A program made the position numbers and the translations under genes. Below are positions 25,190 to 36,310 of a stretch of 64,000 nt of DNA, piece by piece (the stretch's first letter is position 1; every line of letters starts with the position of its first letter). Below the pieces are notes generated by a model. The model made no database searches. It had not been told where the DNA came from and saw nothing but the letters and a program-made list of their open reading frames with translations. The stretch comes from Dromiciops gliroides (taxonomy: Eukaryota > Chordata > Mammalia > Microbiotheria > Microbiotheriidae), in contig NC_057867.1 of the NCBI RefSeq assembly GCF_019393635.1, positions 3,032,889-3,096,888 of the forward strand, read 5' to 3'.

Positions 25190-25410
25190 GGGGGAATTTG
25201 GATTTTTTCAGCCTGGAAAGATATGATCCTGAGGGAATATATGATTAAAACTTATAAAAGCCTCAAGATAGTAAATATGGACTTGTTCACCAAATACCAG
25301 GTCTTTAAAGAGATCATTTTTAGGACACTGAGTTATAAACAAAGGCAGAGATACAAACCAATGACACAAGATAAGCAGTGAGGTATAGACAAATGGCTAG
25401 AGAAGAAGCC
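25190..25410 (+). mobile_element. CR1/L3-type LINE C-terminal relic
   Basis: Text such as TTTTTCAGCCTGGAAAGATATG and ATGATTAAAACTTATAAAAG matches the '...F.LEKRRLRGDLI.VYKYLKG...' end of CR1 ORF2 in degraded form. Confidence 0.4.
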
Positions 25411-25689
25411 CTCAGAACTGCCCCACTGTGGGGTTAGACCCATGGTCAATCGACCCCATTAACAAATGTTTATTGACCTATTAAGTGCCAAACAGTGTGC
25501 TAGGCACTAGAAAGACAAAGACAACCTAGTATTTGACTTAAGTGGGACACTAAGCTACATGTTGCTAAAGGCATGATTGTCCCTAACAAGCTCAACTTCA
25601 AAAGGTAAGAATGAAATCAAACATTCTTGTTTCCCCTTAATAATTCATTATGGAGCTGCCATCCACGAATCCATCTAACTCTTTTCTGA

Positions 25690-25873
25690 GAGTCTGCTTT
25701 TCTTTCTTTTGTTTTTTCTTTTCTTCTCTTTTTTGTTCAGGGCAATGAGGGTTAAGTGACTTGCCCAGGGTCACACAGCTAGTAAGTGTCAAGTGTCTGA
25801 GGCCAGATTTGAACTCAGGTCCTCCTGAATCCAGGGCCAGTGCTTTATCCACTACACCACCTAGCTGCTCCTG
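25690..25873 (-). mobile_element. Mar/WSINE-type SINE with 16-bp TSD
   Basis: Antisense, full length, with a CTTTT-rich tail. TCTAACTCTTTTCTGA at 25674-25689 is repeated exactly at 25874-25889. Confidence 0.95.
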
Positions 25874-25889
25874 TCTAACTCTTTTCTGA

Positions 25890-27085
25890 AGTCCTTTATA
25901 GTTTCAATTCAATTATCTACTGGCGCCTATCATTTGGGAAAGTCTGCCTGTTCTCTCCAACCTTCTCCAAGAATCACATCAAGTGTGCTTAAGAAAAAAG
26001 TAAGCATGTTAGCCAGTATTCATATTCACATTGAAGACATATGTTCTGTCACCTAATTTTGGTAATAAAAATGCCCAAAATATTTTCCAAGGATTTGGTA
26101 ATCCACCCTCTTGTGAAGCAATCCCTCGATGTCCTCAAAAGTGTGTCCCCTCCAACGTAGAATTCCCCAGTATAGAACTGGTCTAACCCAGTTGCTTTCC
26201 ACATACTTGTTTCCTTCAGTGCCATTTCTACTTCCTCATGTAAGAATATAATAAATCAGAGGCTGAATTTAGAGTCCAAATGCGGTGGCTCCCTTGTCAC
26301 TGATGGAAAAGAGTTTATTCTAAAAATCTTGACAGATCTTAACACTTCTCATATGTTGCTCTTCTAATCTCATACTTAAATGTTTTCAGGATGGTCTAGC
26401 TTTACCGGGTCTCTCACTAAGCTTTCTATAAACTTCGTGTTGTTCTCAAAGGTAATTCTACCTCTAGTTTGCCACAGTTGTCTTCCATGAGATTTTACCC
26501 AAAATTTGTATTTTGGCCTAATGTTGCCCTTAGCTACCAGAATTTCTAGTTTCTAAGTTCTTTTGTCTGCCTCAATGTGGAGCTTGATTTTTAAAAATTT
26601 TCTCATTTTGAATCTAACAAACACCAAATAAAATTAGGATTTCCATAAGAAAAGTATAACAGAAAGCTGCCCATCCACAAACCTGCACCTCTCCACTCAG
26701 TCAATCACCAAGCATTTACTAAGCCTTTTACCTTGTGCTAGGTAGCTGTGCCAAGTGCTAGAGATGCAGAGAAAGGCAAAAACAGACTCTACCCTCAAGG
26801 AGCATACATTCTGATGGGAGAGACAACACCTAACACATACAATATCTTGGGGGACCCAGAGAACTCCCCTTCTTCCTTGGCAATTTCTCTCTCTTCCACC
26901 CAAACTTGAATATAAGATACCAGATCCAATCTCACAAAAAGGAATCTTGGGCTGAGACAAATCCTTTTGTCTAGATAGTCCTAGGATATTACTGATGAGA
27001 TTAAACCATGGCTAGATGAGAAGATTTGCCCTGATCAGCTTGGGGGTGGGGGGGGTTCTTACATTCTTTTCTCTGATGTCATGCC
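25890..27085. other. Old low-identity sequence, no gene seen
   Basis: 26020-26640 has the style of a degraded LINE, and 26695-26830 belongs to the unresolved family noted at 20450. No exon-like structure was recognised. Confidence 0.3.
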
Positions 27086-27098
27086 TAGGCTTCATTTT

Positions 27099-27239
27099 TT
27101 TTTTGCGGGGCAATAAGGGTTAAGTGACTTGCCCAGGGTCACACAGCTAGTAAGTGTCAAGTGTCTGAGGTGGGATTTGAGTTCAGGTCCTCCTGAATCC
27201 AGGGCCAGTGCTTTATCCACTGCACTACCTAGCTGCCCC
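27099..27239 (-). mobile_element. Mar/WSINE-type SINE with TSD
   Basis: Antisense copy. TAGGCTTCATTTT (27086-27098) and TAGACTTCATTTT (27240-27252) form a 13-bp duplication with one difference. Confidence 0.93.
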
Positions 27240-27259
27240 TAGACTTCATTTTAATATAA

Positions 27260-28800
27260 CCCACCTCCAATCACATCAACAATTTGATTTGAATGATGTT
27301 AATCAATTAGATTCGATTGCTGTGCTATGGAAAGGGTAGACGACCCAACCGTGAGGAAGGAGTCTTTGGTCTGAGAGAGACACCACAGACCTCCTTTTAT
27401 TAATATCCTGCTGACCATGTTAATACAATTATTAAATTACCCAGAAAACAGTTCCAATGTATGTTGATGTATGTTTTAAATTTTATTTTTCCTTTTTCCT
27501 TGTTGTTGTTGTTGTTTTCAACAACCATTTGTTTCAATAGGTCAGGTTGGAGTTGTCTCAACTCCACACCATCTCTTCTCATTTTTACCCTTTGTTCTCT
27601 GGTCTTGATATTGATCTTAACAAGCCGACGTTCTGACTGTACAAAGACATCTGATTCAGAGATGACTCCCATGTAGGGAACGAGTCATTTCCTCCAGAAT
27701 AGCACCAATTTTATTTCTTGTGACATTATTTGGTGCTCTCCAAACTTAGTGTGTCTGAAGAAAGCATCTGTAATATAGAGGCACGTGACTTTGGTATCTC
27801 CTACAAACATTTGGCCTCTCTTCTTTTTAACTCATGAACCATGCTGGTGAGCACCAACCAGCCTGACACTGACTGATGAAAGCATTTGCCCATATTGGGG
27901 ATTAGAGGATTCCTAGGATTCTTGAATTTAGTAAAAGTGTACTTATTCATCTTCCTTTTCCCCTGTATAAGTTCGTTTCCCCTCCCAGCCTGGTTCTTAA
28001 ACTTCTCTGGCCTTCCAAATCCTTGCATCATTTCTCTCCTCAGCCTTTGTCTTTCCAGACTGAAGAGGTCTCATCCTTTTAGTCTGTCTTCATCTACTCT
28101 TCCCCAGACTTTAGTGACTCTTATCTGGAACGTCTCTAGCTCCATTAAACAGAGATTTTCTTAAGGGATAATGACTAGAACGATGTGAAGGAGGCCAGTG
28201 CCATGGCAGGAGCTCAGACTCGCTACTCAAATGAGTGGGCTTTGCCACTTACTGTGGGGCTTTAGGCCAGCTTCCTCCCTTCTCTGATCCTCTTTCTTGA
28301 TCTACAGAATGAGGGAGGTGGACTCGCTGATCACCAAGACCCCTATGAAGCAGTCGGGGCCCACACAGGGATCTTTGTATATTGTTCCCAATCCCCTTTC
28401 TCAGGACATGCAGCATTTTCTTGACCATCTCAGTACAGAAACCCACAGCTTTCGGAAGCAGTGACTGCCAGCTCTCTTTCCGGGGACTCAATCCCGTGGT
28501 AACTCAATTTGCTTTGTAATAGCCTTTGATGTACTAATTTCATCAAAAGTGTTTGGAAATAGATTATAGACACGGCTTCCTCTTTACCCACATGCAGATT
28601 TATTTTACCCCTTCAGTGAGCTCTGAATACATTAGTCAGGCATGAGTTCCCCTTATGACAGCAGACATGTTGCTTTTCTCCCTTTTTTTTTTGTTTCAGT
28701 ATCCAGTGACCAGTATATTTGAAACAAATGGGAAAGAAGTGGTTGGATCGCTATGGTGGGGGGAGGGGGGCTTGTTTGCTTGACAACTGAACTGAACTAA
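27260..28800. other. Mostly unassigned intergenic sequence
   Basis: 28010-28200 resembles an antisense CR1/L3 relic. 27290-27400 could be part of an old LTR, but no termini were found. The remainder is unassigned. Confidence 0.3.
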
Positions 28801-28819
28801 ATGAAATTGAACTGCCTGG

Positions 28820-28990
28820 GACAGCTAGGTGGCTCAGTGGATAGAGCACCAGCCCTGGATTCACGAAGACCTGAATTCGAATCCAACCTCAGACACTTGA
28901 CACTTACTAGCTGTGTGACCCTGGGCAAGTCATTAAACCCTCATTACCCCACAAAATAAATAAACAAACAAACAAACAAATAAATAAATA
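28820..28990 (+). mobile_element. Mar/WSINE-type SINE with TSD
   Basis: Full length with an (AAAC)n/(AAAT)n tail. GAACTGCCTGG (28809-28819) and GAATTGCCTGG (28991-29001) form an 11-bp duplication with one difference. Confidence 0.92.
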
Positions 28991-29001
28991 GAATTGCCTG
29001 G

Positions 29002-29500
29002 CTCCTTTGGAAGGAGGAAAGGTCATTAACCAAACAGCCTTTGATCATTCATTACCCTCTTTGACTTTGCCATAGAATTCACAATATCCGACCCCCTCTT
29101 TTTTTTTTAAGTTTGATGCCTTTTGTTTTTTACACTTCTTTTCCCCAAAAAACACCTTCCCACAGAAGCCTCTCTTATAAGAAAAAAATCAGCAAAATCT
29201 AAACGGTGAGAACTGGATGTGTCAGAGTCTGCAACATTAACTCATTACCTTTTGTTCCCACAATGAAAATGAAGGATTTCATGGAGTTCACTGTCCTTCT
29301 GGAAACATTCTCCTCCCTAGTCTCTATGAAATTATCCTTTTCTTTCACTTTGATTGTCTCTTTCTTCCCCTTCTCCACCCCTAAATGTAGGAATCTCTCA
29401 AAGCTGGCCTCATCCCTTTGATTTCCTTTCTTTCCTTTGGAAGGCTACCCAGTTCCTATACTTCAGTGATCCCCTCTATGCAGCTAACTCAGACTTCTCT
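29002..29500. other. Unique-looking AT-rich stretch
   Basis: No recognised repeat. The short open frame on the plus strand at 29206-29421 has no recognisable domain. Confidence 0.3.
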
Positions 29501-29517
29501 CCAATATTATTTTTTTT

Positions 29518-29655
29518 TTAAGTGAGGCAATTGGGGTTAAGTGACTTGCCCAGGGTCGCACAGCTAGTAAGTGTTAAGTGTCTGAGGCCGGATTTGAACT
29601 CAGGTACTCCTGACTCCAGGGCCAGTGCTCTATCCACTGCGCCACCTAGCTGCCC
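29518..29655 (-). mobile_element. Mar/WSINE-type SINE
   Basis: Antisense copy of the AATTGGGGTTAAG / GACTCCAGGGCC subfamily. The 8-bp flank CCAATATT is seen on both sides. Confidence 0.92.
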
Positions 29656-29811
29656 CCAATATTCTTGTTCTGTATTTCCAATTGCTTGGCCATTCCAACC
29701 AGGTGTCCCCCAGTTGTCAACTCCAATTTGACACATTTAAAAGTGAACTCATCCCTCCCAAACTGGCTCCCCTTCTTGACTTTCTGATCTTTGTTAATAG
29801 TATCACCATTT

Positions 29812-30240
29812 GATAGACTTGGCTCTTCTCAGCAATGCAATGATCCAAAACAATTCCAAAGAACTCATGATAGAAAATGTTCTCCACATCCAGAAAAAAG
29901 AACTGTGGATTCTGAATGCAGATTGAACCATACTGTTTCTACTTCTTGGCTGGGGTTTTTTTCTCTTTTATGAGGTTTTTCCCTTATGCTCTGCTTCTTC
30001 TTTCACAATGTGACTAATACAGAAATATGTTTAATGTGATTGTACATATATAGATTGTATATTGTACATATATCAGATTATATATTGTACATATATCAGA
30101 TTGCTTTCCATCTTGGAGGAGAGGGGGAGGGAAGTGAGGGTGGGAGAAGGATCTGAAACCAGAGATCCTATGGGGACAGATGTTGAAGACTGTCTTTACA
30201 CGTAGCTGGAGGGTAATACTTTTATGATTTTTAAAAAAAA
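29812..30240 (+). mobile_element. 5'-truncated L1 with 14-bp TSD
   Basis: 429 bp of L1 3' end (from CTTCTCAGCAATGCAATGATCC to the A tail). TAGTATCACCATTT at 29798-29811 is repeated exactly at 30241-30254, and the duplication may extend to 16 bp because of the A tail. Confidence 0.93.
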
Positions 30241-30259
30241 TAGTATCACCATTTTTCTC

Positions 30260-31055
30260 TTCACCCAGGCTTAAAACTTTGGAGGCAGCTTTGATACCAG
30301 TGCCTGAAACATACCCAGATACTCCAAATGATTTGTGATCTCATTGATTTGGATATTCTGCCAATGATGCAGACTGCAATTCATCCATGCCTGCCCATCC
30401 TAGGCATCTTTTGTCCATGTCCTTCATATATTCAATACAAAGGATCTATCCAACATGCCAGAAGCTTTCTTTGATTTCCCCTGATGTCATGGGGATAGCA
30501 GTGGATCACCCTAACTGGCCATCTGTCATGTCTCCTTTGTCAGGTGACCAGCCCACCCTCTCTTCCTATCATACATTTCCTTGATAACATCTATCACTCA
30601 TGTTCTTCTTCCAAGTTCCTCATTGGATATATGTTCCCTTCACTGCCCTCTGTGGAATGCTCCTTTGTAATTCTCCAGAGATTATCATTACTGTTCTCTC
30701 CCTCCAATTATCTGTGCACATGCTGGATTCTGCTCAGCCATCCCCCACCCTGTAGCATGTACTGTCCTTAATGGCTGGGGCTGTCTCAATTTCACCTGGC
30801 TAGTCCTAGTGTCTAATACACATGATGCAATTCACTGGCCCTTTTCTAGATCTTTTCTTTGTTTCATTGGTAGAGGGAACTCCCAGGGAGGAAACTTCAT
30901 CAACCAGTGTAAACTAGCAATCATTCTGCAATTTACAGTGACTGGCCCAGGATTACATAGACAGTACATGGCAGAGGCAGGACTTCAAACTAGGTTTTCC
31001 TGACCCCCCCCTCCCCAAGGCCACTTAGAGAACTCCACCAGAGCATGTTCCCCCT
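30260..31055. other. Unassigned intergenic sequence
   Basis: No clear repeat until the SINE at 31062. Contains short C/T-rich open frames without recognisable domains. Confidence 0.3.
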
Positions 31056-31061
31056 ATATTT

Positions 31062-31196
31062 TTTTGGCAGGGCAATGAGGGTTAAGTGACTTGCCCAGGG
31101 TCACACGGCTAGTAAGTGTCAAGTGTCTGAGATCAGAACTCAGGTCCTCCTGAATCCAGGGTCAGTGCTTTATCCACTGAGCCACCTAATTGCCTC
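31062..31196 (-). mobile_element. Mar/WSINE-type SINE, internal deletion
   Basis: Antisense copy missing part of the core (GTCTGAGATCAGAACTCAGG). Abuts L1 sequence on its right. Confidence 0.88.
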
Positions 31197-31297
31197 CCAT
31201 CATTTCTTACACAACAATACTATTGCTTTACATTCATATACTACAATTTATTTCCCAATCAAAATGGTGCCTTCTTTGCTTCCAATTCCTTGTCATA

Positions 31298-31340
<43 letters not shown>

Positions 31341-32345
31341 CTACAGACATACACATGCTGCCACAAATATTTTTGTCCAGATGGGACCTTTCTTTCTTTT
31401 TTAAAATTTATTTCTTTATTTGTTTGTTTTTTCAAGATGGGACCTTTTTTGGTGCCTTGACCTTCTCACTACCATTTATGGGCTTCATTGTGGTACCTCT
31501 GTATCAAAGGGTTTGTATAGTTTAGTGTCTTTTCTAATTTGATTCCAAATTATTTTCTTGTATGCTTGAACCAACTTACAACTCTACCAATTATTAGAGT
31601 GCCTGTCTTCCTACAGCCCCTCCAACATTTACCATTTTGGTTTTTTGTCATATCTGCCATATTGGTGGATATGAGGTGAGACCTCACCATTTAAAAAAAA
31701 TAAACCTATTCATTTATAATTTTGAGTTCCAAATTCTCTCTCTCCTTCCCTCCCTCTCTTTCCTTCCTTCCTGAGGTGGTAAGCAGATATGGGTTATGCA
31801 TATACAGTTATGTAAAACATTACCATATTAGTCATTTTGTACAAGAAAACTTGAATAAAATAAAAACATGAAAGAAAGTAAAAGAGCATGCTTCGGTCTG
31901 GTTCCATCAATATCAGTTCTTTCTTTGGAGGTGGATAGTATGCTTCATCATTAGTCCTTTGGTATTGTCTTGGATCATTGTATTGTTGAGAATAGTCAAG
32001 TCATTCCCAGTTCTTAAACAATATTGCTGTCTCTGTGTACAATGTCTTCTTGGTTCTGCTCACTTCACTATACATCATTTGATACAAGTCTTTTCAGGTC
32101 TTTCTGAAACCATCCTGCTTGTCATTTCTTGTAGCACAATAATATCCCATCACCACCATATACCACAGCTTGTTTCCCCAATGGATGGGCATTTCTCTGA
32201 TTTCCAATTCTAAGCCACCACAACTAAGTGTTTCCTAAATTGGCATTTTCTCTTATTATTCATGATTTGGAGCCTTTTTTCCTATGTTCATTGATAACTC
32301 ACATTTCTTCTTTTGAGAACTGTCTCTTTATTATGACCTTTGACC
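31197..32345 (-). mobile_element. L1 LINE, minus strand, composite
   Basis: 31197-31690 is ORF2 C-terminal text in reverse, broken by an (AC)n tract at 31297-31338. 31690-32240 restarts with an L1 3' UTR and runs into ORF2 again, and 32240-32345 continues. This implies two L1 copies, one inserted in the other or side by side. Confidence 0.75.
31297..31338. repeat. (AC)n microsatellite
   Basis: About 20 CA units with ATACAC edges, inside L1 sequence. Confidence 0.97.
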
Positions 32346-32649
32346 ATGAATGGATTGGGGCAATCTATTACCCCTATATACTGATGTCTCTTCTAGAACA
32401 CTTTTCGTCGTACTATTTTCTATGCTCAAACACCCTTGATGATACCCCATTGCCTACAGAACAAAATTTCCATTCCCCTTTCTGATCTGACCCCAGCTTC
32501 TCTCCCTCCAACTTTGTCTAATATTTCTTTGCCCAAACCCTCTATTCTGGTCAAACTGGTCAACTCACTTAATATGTTCTGGAACTGACTTTTCCAGGTC
32601 ACTCATTAGGCAGCCATCATGACTGGCACTTCCCCAAAGAGGCAGAGTG

Positions 32650-32760
32650 TGGCATGGGGGAAAAGGCCCTAGATCTGAGGTCAGAGGACTGTGGCCTTGA
32701 ATCCTGGTTCTGGCCCTTCCCCAGTTGGGACCTGAGTTTCCTCCTAAGTCAAAATTACTG
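32650..32760 (+). mobile_element. MIR-like SINE relic
   Basis: TCTGAGGTCAGAGGACTG ... CTTGAATCCTGGTTCTGGC ... CTGAGTTTCCTCC, the order expected for sense MIR; diverged. Confidence 0.5.
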
Positions 32761-32789
32761 AAAGCTTGAAAGAAGAATTAATGATTAGG

Positions 32790-32941
32790 AGCAGCTAGGT
32801 GGCACCGCAGTGGATAAAGCACTGGCCCTGGATTCAGGAGAACCTGAGTTCAAATCTAGCCTCTGACACTTGACACTAGCTGTGTGACCCTGGGCAAGTC
32901 ACTTAACACTCACTGCCCCACCCAAAAAAAAAAAAAAAAAG
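32790..32941 (+). mobile_element. Mar/WSINE-type SINE
   Basis: Full length with a 17-A tail. Flanks share AATGATT only, so the TSD is decayed or short. Confidence 0.92.
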
Positions 32942-32949
32942 AATGATTG

Positions 32950-33490
32950 AGGACAAGCCCAAACCAACATGATGATATTTAACAGGCTTTTAATTTCACA
33001 TTACTATTATTCATATAAAATCCTGTTTCTAGCATGAAAAGAAATTGACTGTACAAATCTCGACCTAAGAGAGACTTGAGCTGGACTTGGGCTGGGGAGA
33101 GGGTTAGGGTTAGTCCTAAACGAAGCGTGCCAATGGTGGGATCTGGCAACTTCAAAAGGCCAGAAGAAATTGTTAGGCAAGCTCATTCTATCCAGTGGTT
33201 TTACTTCACAACAGTTTATCTTTGTTTTGGGGCAAAGATTCACTTGGTGGTAAGACAGCAAGAAAGGGAAGTACCTCTAGAAATGACTATGACAGAAATC
33301 CAAAGGGCACCGATTAGGGGGAAGGCAATCTCACCGGTCCCCATGCTTTCTCACAATTCTCCCCCATCCCCTCGGGGAGTCTTTCGAGGGTGTATTCACA
33401 ATAATCCCCCACTGAAGCCCTGCTCTGATACCTTATCATTCCATTCAATAAGGAGTAATGAAGCATCCACCACATACAAGGTCAAGACAG
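32950..33490. other. Repeat-free block in a repeat-rich region
   Basis: About 540 bp without any recognised transposon. The open frame at 33076-33495 (plus) has 139 codons but no recognisable domain. Candidate conserved non-coding element or unannotated exon; the sequence alone does not decide. Confidence 0.35.
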
Positions 33491-33625
33491 CCTGATGTAG
33501 TAGACTGGACTGGGCTTGGAGCCCAGAACACCTAGGTTCAAATCCCTGTGCCCTTACTCACCAAACTAGTGGCAAGACATTTTACCTCTAGGTGACTCAG
33601 GCTACCTTATCTCCTAAGCCATATG
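33490..33625 (+). mobile_element. MIR/Ther-1 relic
   Basis: GTAGTAGACTGGACTGGGC ... CTAGGTTCAAATCCC ... AAGACATTTTACCTCTAGG in the order of sense MIR. Confidence 0.55.
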
Positions 33626-34099
33626 TGGGTTGTAGAAGGTGGAAGGAGTTCTCACACCCGCTATTTCCTAAGTCCCAAATATCAGAGATTGGTAAGGAAA
33701 TCGAAATCCTGGGAATGCAAAGGGAAGGGAGTAAGGACTGGAGAAACACATGTCAGCCACCAAGAACCTAACATTCTGGGCTGGGGTGGGGTGCATAAGT
33801 AAATGAAAGGTAATCTGCAGGAGAGAGTGCTAGCAAGTCGTGAGATCAGGAAAGGCTCAAAACAGGAAGAAACGCCTGAGCTCAGGAATTCTGGGAGAAA
33901 TAAGTGAGGAGGGCGTGTATTCAAGGCCCAAGGAACAAATAGCCCGGGCACAGGCAGAGGTAGGGGATAGGCTGCCAAGTTCAGGTAAGAGCTGGAATGG
34001 TGGAGAAAGCATTTAGTAGGTAGGCATCTTCTGTGTGCCAGGCACTGGGCTAACATATGGCAGAAGGCTGGAAAGGTGGCTGGATCTAGGAATTCCATC

Positions 34100-34650
34100 T
34101 ACTCCAACACCTACCCAATGGAATCCCTCACTCAGACATACATGACGAATGACCACCCAGACCTCCAGTGAGGGGGAGCCCACTGCCTCCAGAGGCACCC
34201 ACCCTGCTCCACTCTTGGTTAGCTCTCGTTGGTTGGCAGTTCTTGCTGAGGTCAAGTCGAAATCTGCCTCCAGCCAGCCAGAACAAGGTCAATCCCTCTT
34301 CCATTGTGACAACCCTTCACATACTTGAAGGCAGCTCTCATGCCCCACCCCAAGTTTTCTCTTTTCCAGGTTAAGCACCCCTTTTCCTTCAAAGGATCCT
34401 CCTGTAGCCTGGACACAGCCTGGCCTTCACCAGCCTGGCTGCCCTCCTCTGGACCTTCTCCCACCTCTCAATGCCCTGCTTAAACAGCGGTGCCCCCAAC
34501 TGAGCACATACCCCAGACAGAGTCTGATCCAGTCAGAGTAGAGAGGGAAAATCACCCCGGTATTCCTGGGAGTGAAACTTCTCTTAATGCAGCCCAACGT
34601 GACTGGAGCTCTTTGCAAAGGGCTTAAATGCCAGGTGGAGAAGACTTTTA
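34100..34650 (-). mobile_element. CR1/L3 LINE 3' region
   Basis: The plus strand carries the classic antisense series GTTTTCTCTTTTCCAGGTTAAGC, GCTGCCCTCCTCTGGACC, TCTTAATGCAGCCCAACG, which can be laid along bird CR1 3' sequences. The best preserved CR1-type relic in the window. Confidence 0.75.
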
Positions 34651-35028
34651 GCAGGGAAACAGTCAGACATGGCAGGATGATCTGGACATTATGCCTGCAG
34701 AGCATGGCTTAGCAGGAGGATCAACTAGAAGCAGGAAGACCAGTGAGGAACCCATTGCAATAGTATCCAGCATTGCAGCGAGCCTAGGTTCTGGGAGTCT
34801 CTGCCAGAGTGGAGGCCACTCAGATGGAAAGGCTTTTCTTAGGGGCCAGTAGAGAGGCAGGGACATATTCTGGGAACCTCTTATTCCCAGAGAGGTGGCC
34901 ACCAGGTGGGAATTAGATTTGGGCACAACGACTAAGGAAGATCATCTATTAAGTCATGGAACAAGTAGCCAGCCCAGGATTCCAGGATAGGAAGGGCCTT
35001 AAAGGTCACCAAGTCCAACCCTTCTTTT

Positions 35029-35174
35029 TTTTTTTTTTAGTGAGGCAATTGGGGTTAAGTGACTTGCCCAGGGTCACACAGCTAGTAAATGTTAAGTGTT
35101 TGAGGCTGGATTTGAACCCAGGCACTCCTGACTCCAGGGCCAGTGCTCTATCCACTGTGCCACCTTGCTGCCCC
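35029..35174 (-). mobile_element. Mar/WSINE-type SINE with 15-bp TSD
   Basis: Antisense. TCCAACCCTTCTTTT (35014-35028) and TCCAGCCCTTCTTTT (35175-35189) form a duplication with one difference. The host is an older repeat that resumes with ACAGATGAGGAAACTGAGGC. Confidence 0.94.
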
Positions 35175-35304
35175 TCCAGCCCTTCTTTTACAGATGAGGA
35201 AACTGAGGCACAGAGAGGAGCAGTGATTTGCCCACACACATAAGATATCTGAAACAGGATTTGAATCCATGTCTTTCTGATGCCGTGTTAAGAACAGATT
35301 CATT

Positions 35305-35463
35305 GGGACAGCTAGATGGCACAGTGGATAAGCACCGGCCCTGGATTCGGGAGTACCTGAGTTCAAATCCGGCCTCAGACAGTTACTAGTTGTGTGACCC
35401 TGGGCAAGTCACTTAACCCCAATTGCCTCACCAAAAAAAAATTTTAATTAAATTAAAAAAAAA
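35305..35463 (+). mobile_element. Mar/WSINE-type SINE with perfect 15-bp TSD
   Basis: AAGAACAGATTCATT at 35290-35304 is repeated at 35464-35478. The tail is AT-rich (TTTTAATTAAATTAAAA). Confidence 0.95.
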
Positions 35464-35559
35464 AAGAACAGATTCATTTCTCTTTTCTGCTATACCACTT
35501 AGTACATGTAGGCAAGAGCTGGGCATCTTGTATTATATGCTAACCTTCATTCTGTTGTT

Positions 35560-35745
35560 TTGCACTTATTAATAACTTACATTTGCTTTTGAGTTTACAA
35601 AGTGCTTTCTTCACAGCAATTCTGGTAGGTAAGTGGGTAATGCGAATGTCATTGTTCCCATTTTATGGATAAAGAAACTGAGGCTCAGAGAAGTGAAGGG
35701 ACTTGCCCAGGGCCACATGACTCATCAGTGTCACAAGCAGAATGT
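35560..35745 (-). mobile_element. MIR/Ther-1 CORE-SINE
   Basis: ACATTTGCTTTTGAG ... GTTCCCATTTTATGGATAAAG ... GGGACTTGCCCAGGGCCAC, antisense MIR. Confidence 0.75.
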
Positions 35746-35989
35746 AACCACAACTATGATATGGCTTCCAGTAATCCACATTGTGGCCAAATGGCATGGA
35801 TGTTTCTGTTCTCTTTATGAACTCTTGATTGGAATGGATCAACTGCTCGTTCTTAATAATTAAGCAAAGTCTAATTGGCCCTTTATTTAATGATGCTATC
35901 TAATGTCTCCTACTAGTGCCACTTCCCTAACAGCTCAGTTCTGGATGGCTGGCCAGACATCATTCTCACCATACTCTACCAAGTCTAGT

Positions 35990-36310
35990 CAAGTCAAGTC
36001 AACAAGCATTGATTAAGCACCTTTGGTGTGCTAAGTGCTGAAGATACAAAGAAAGGCAAAAGCCAGTCCCTGCCCTCAAGATGTTCCTAGTCTAATGGGG
36101 GAGCCAACAAGCAAACAAACAGGTTACAGACAGGGAAAATGGAAGGCAATCTCAGAGGGAAGGCACTAAGATTAAGGAGGACTGGGGAAAACTTGCAGAA
36201 AATGGGGTATTAGCTGAGACTTGAAAGAAGCCAGGGAAGCTAAGGGGTGGTTCAAGGGGAGAGAGCATTCCAGGCCTAGGGGATGGCACGGGAAAATGCA
36301 TAGAGTCGGG
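35990..36310. repeat. Ancient interspersed repeat, unresolved family
   Basis: Same series as at 20450: ATTAAGCACC, AGGCAAAAGCCAGTCCCTGC, ACTTGAAAGAAGCCAGGGAAG, GAGAGCATTCCAGG. Confidence 0.4.

Noticed and set aside
26940-27410. Possible old LTR with an AATAAA and a U5-like segment around a SINE
   Set aside because: I could not find matching TG/CA termini or a duplication; not supported enough to list.
33101-33113. GGGTTAGGGTTAG, like an interstitial telomeric repeat
   Set aside because: Only two units; expected by chance.
35040-35160. tRNA-like box A/B sequences in the many SINE copies
   Set aside because: They belong to tRNA-derived SINE heads; no complete tRNA gene with an acceptor stem was seen.
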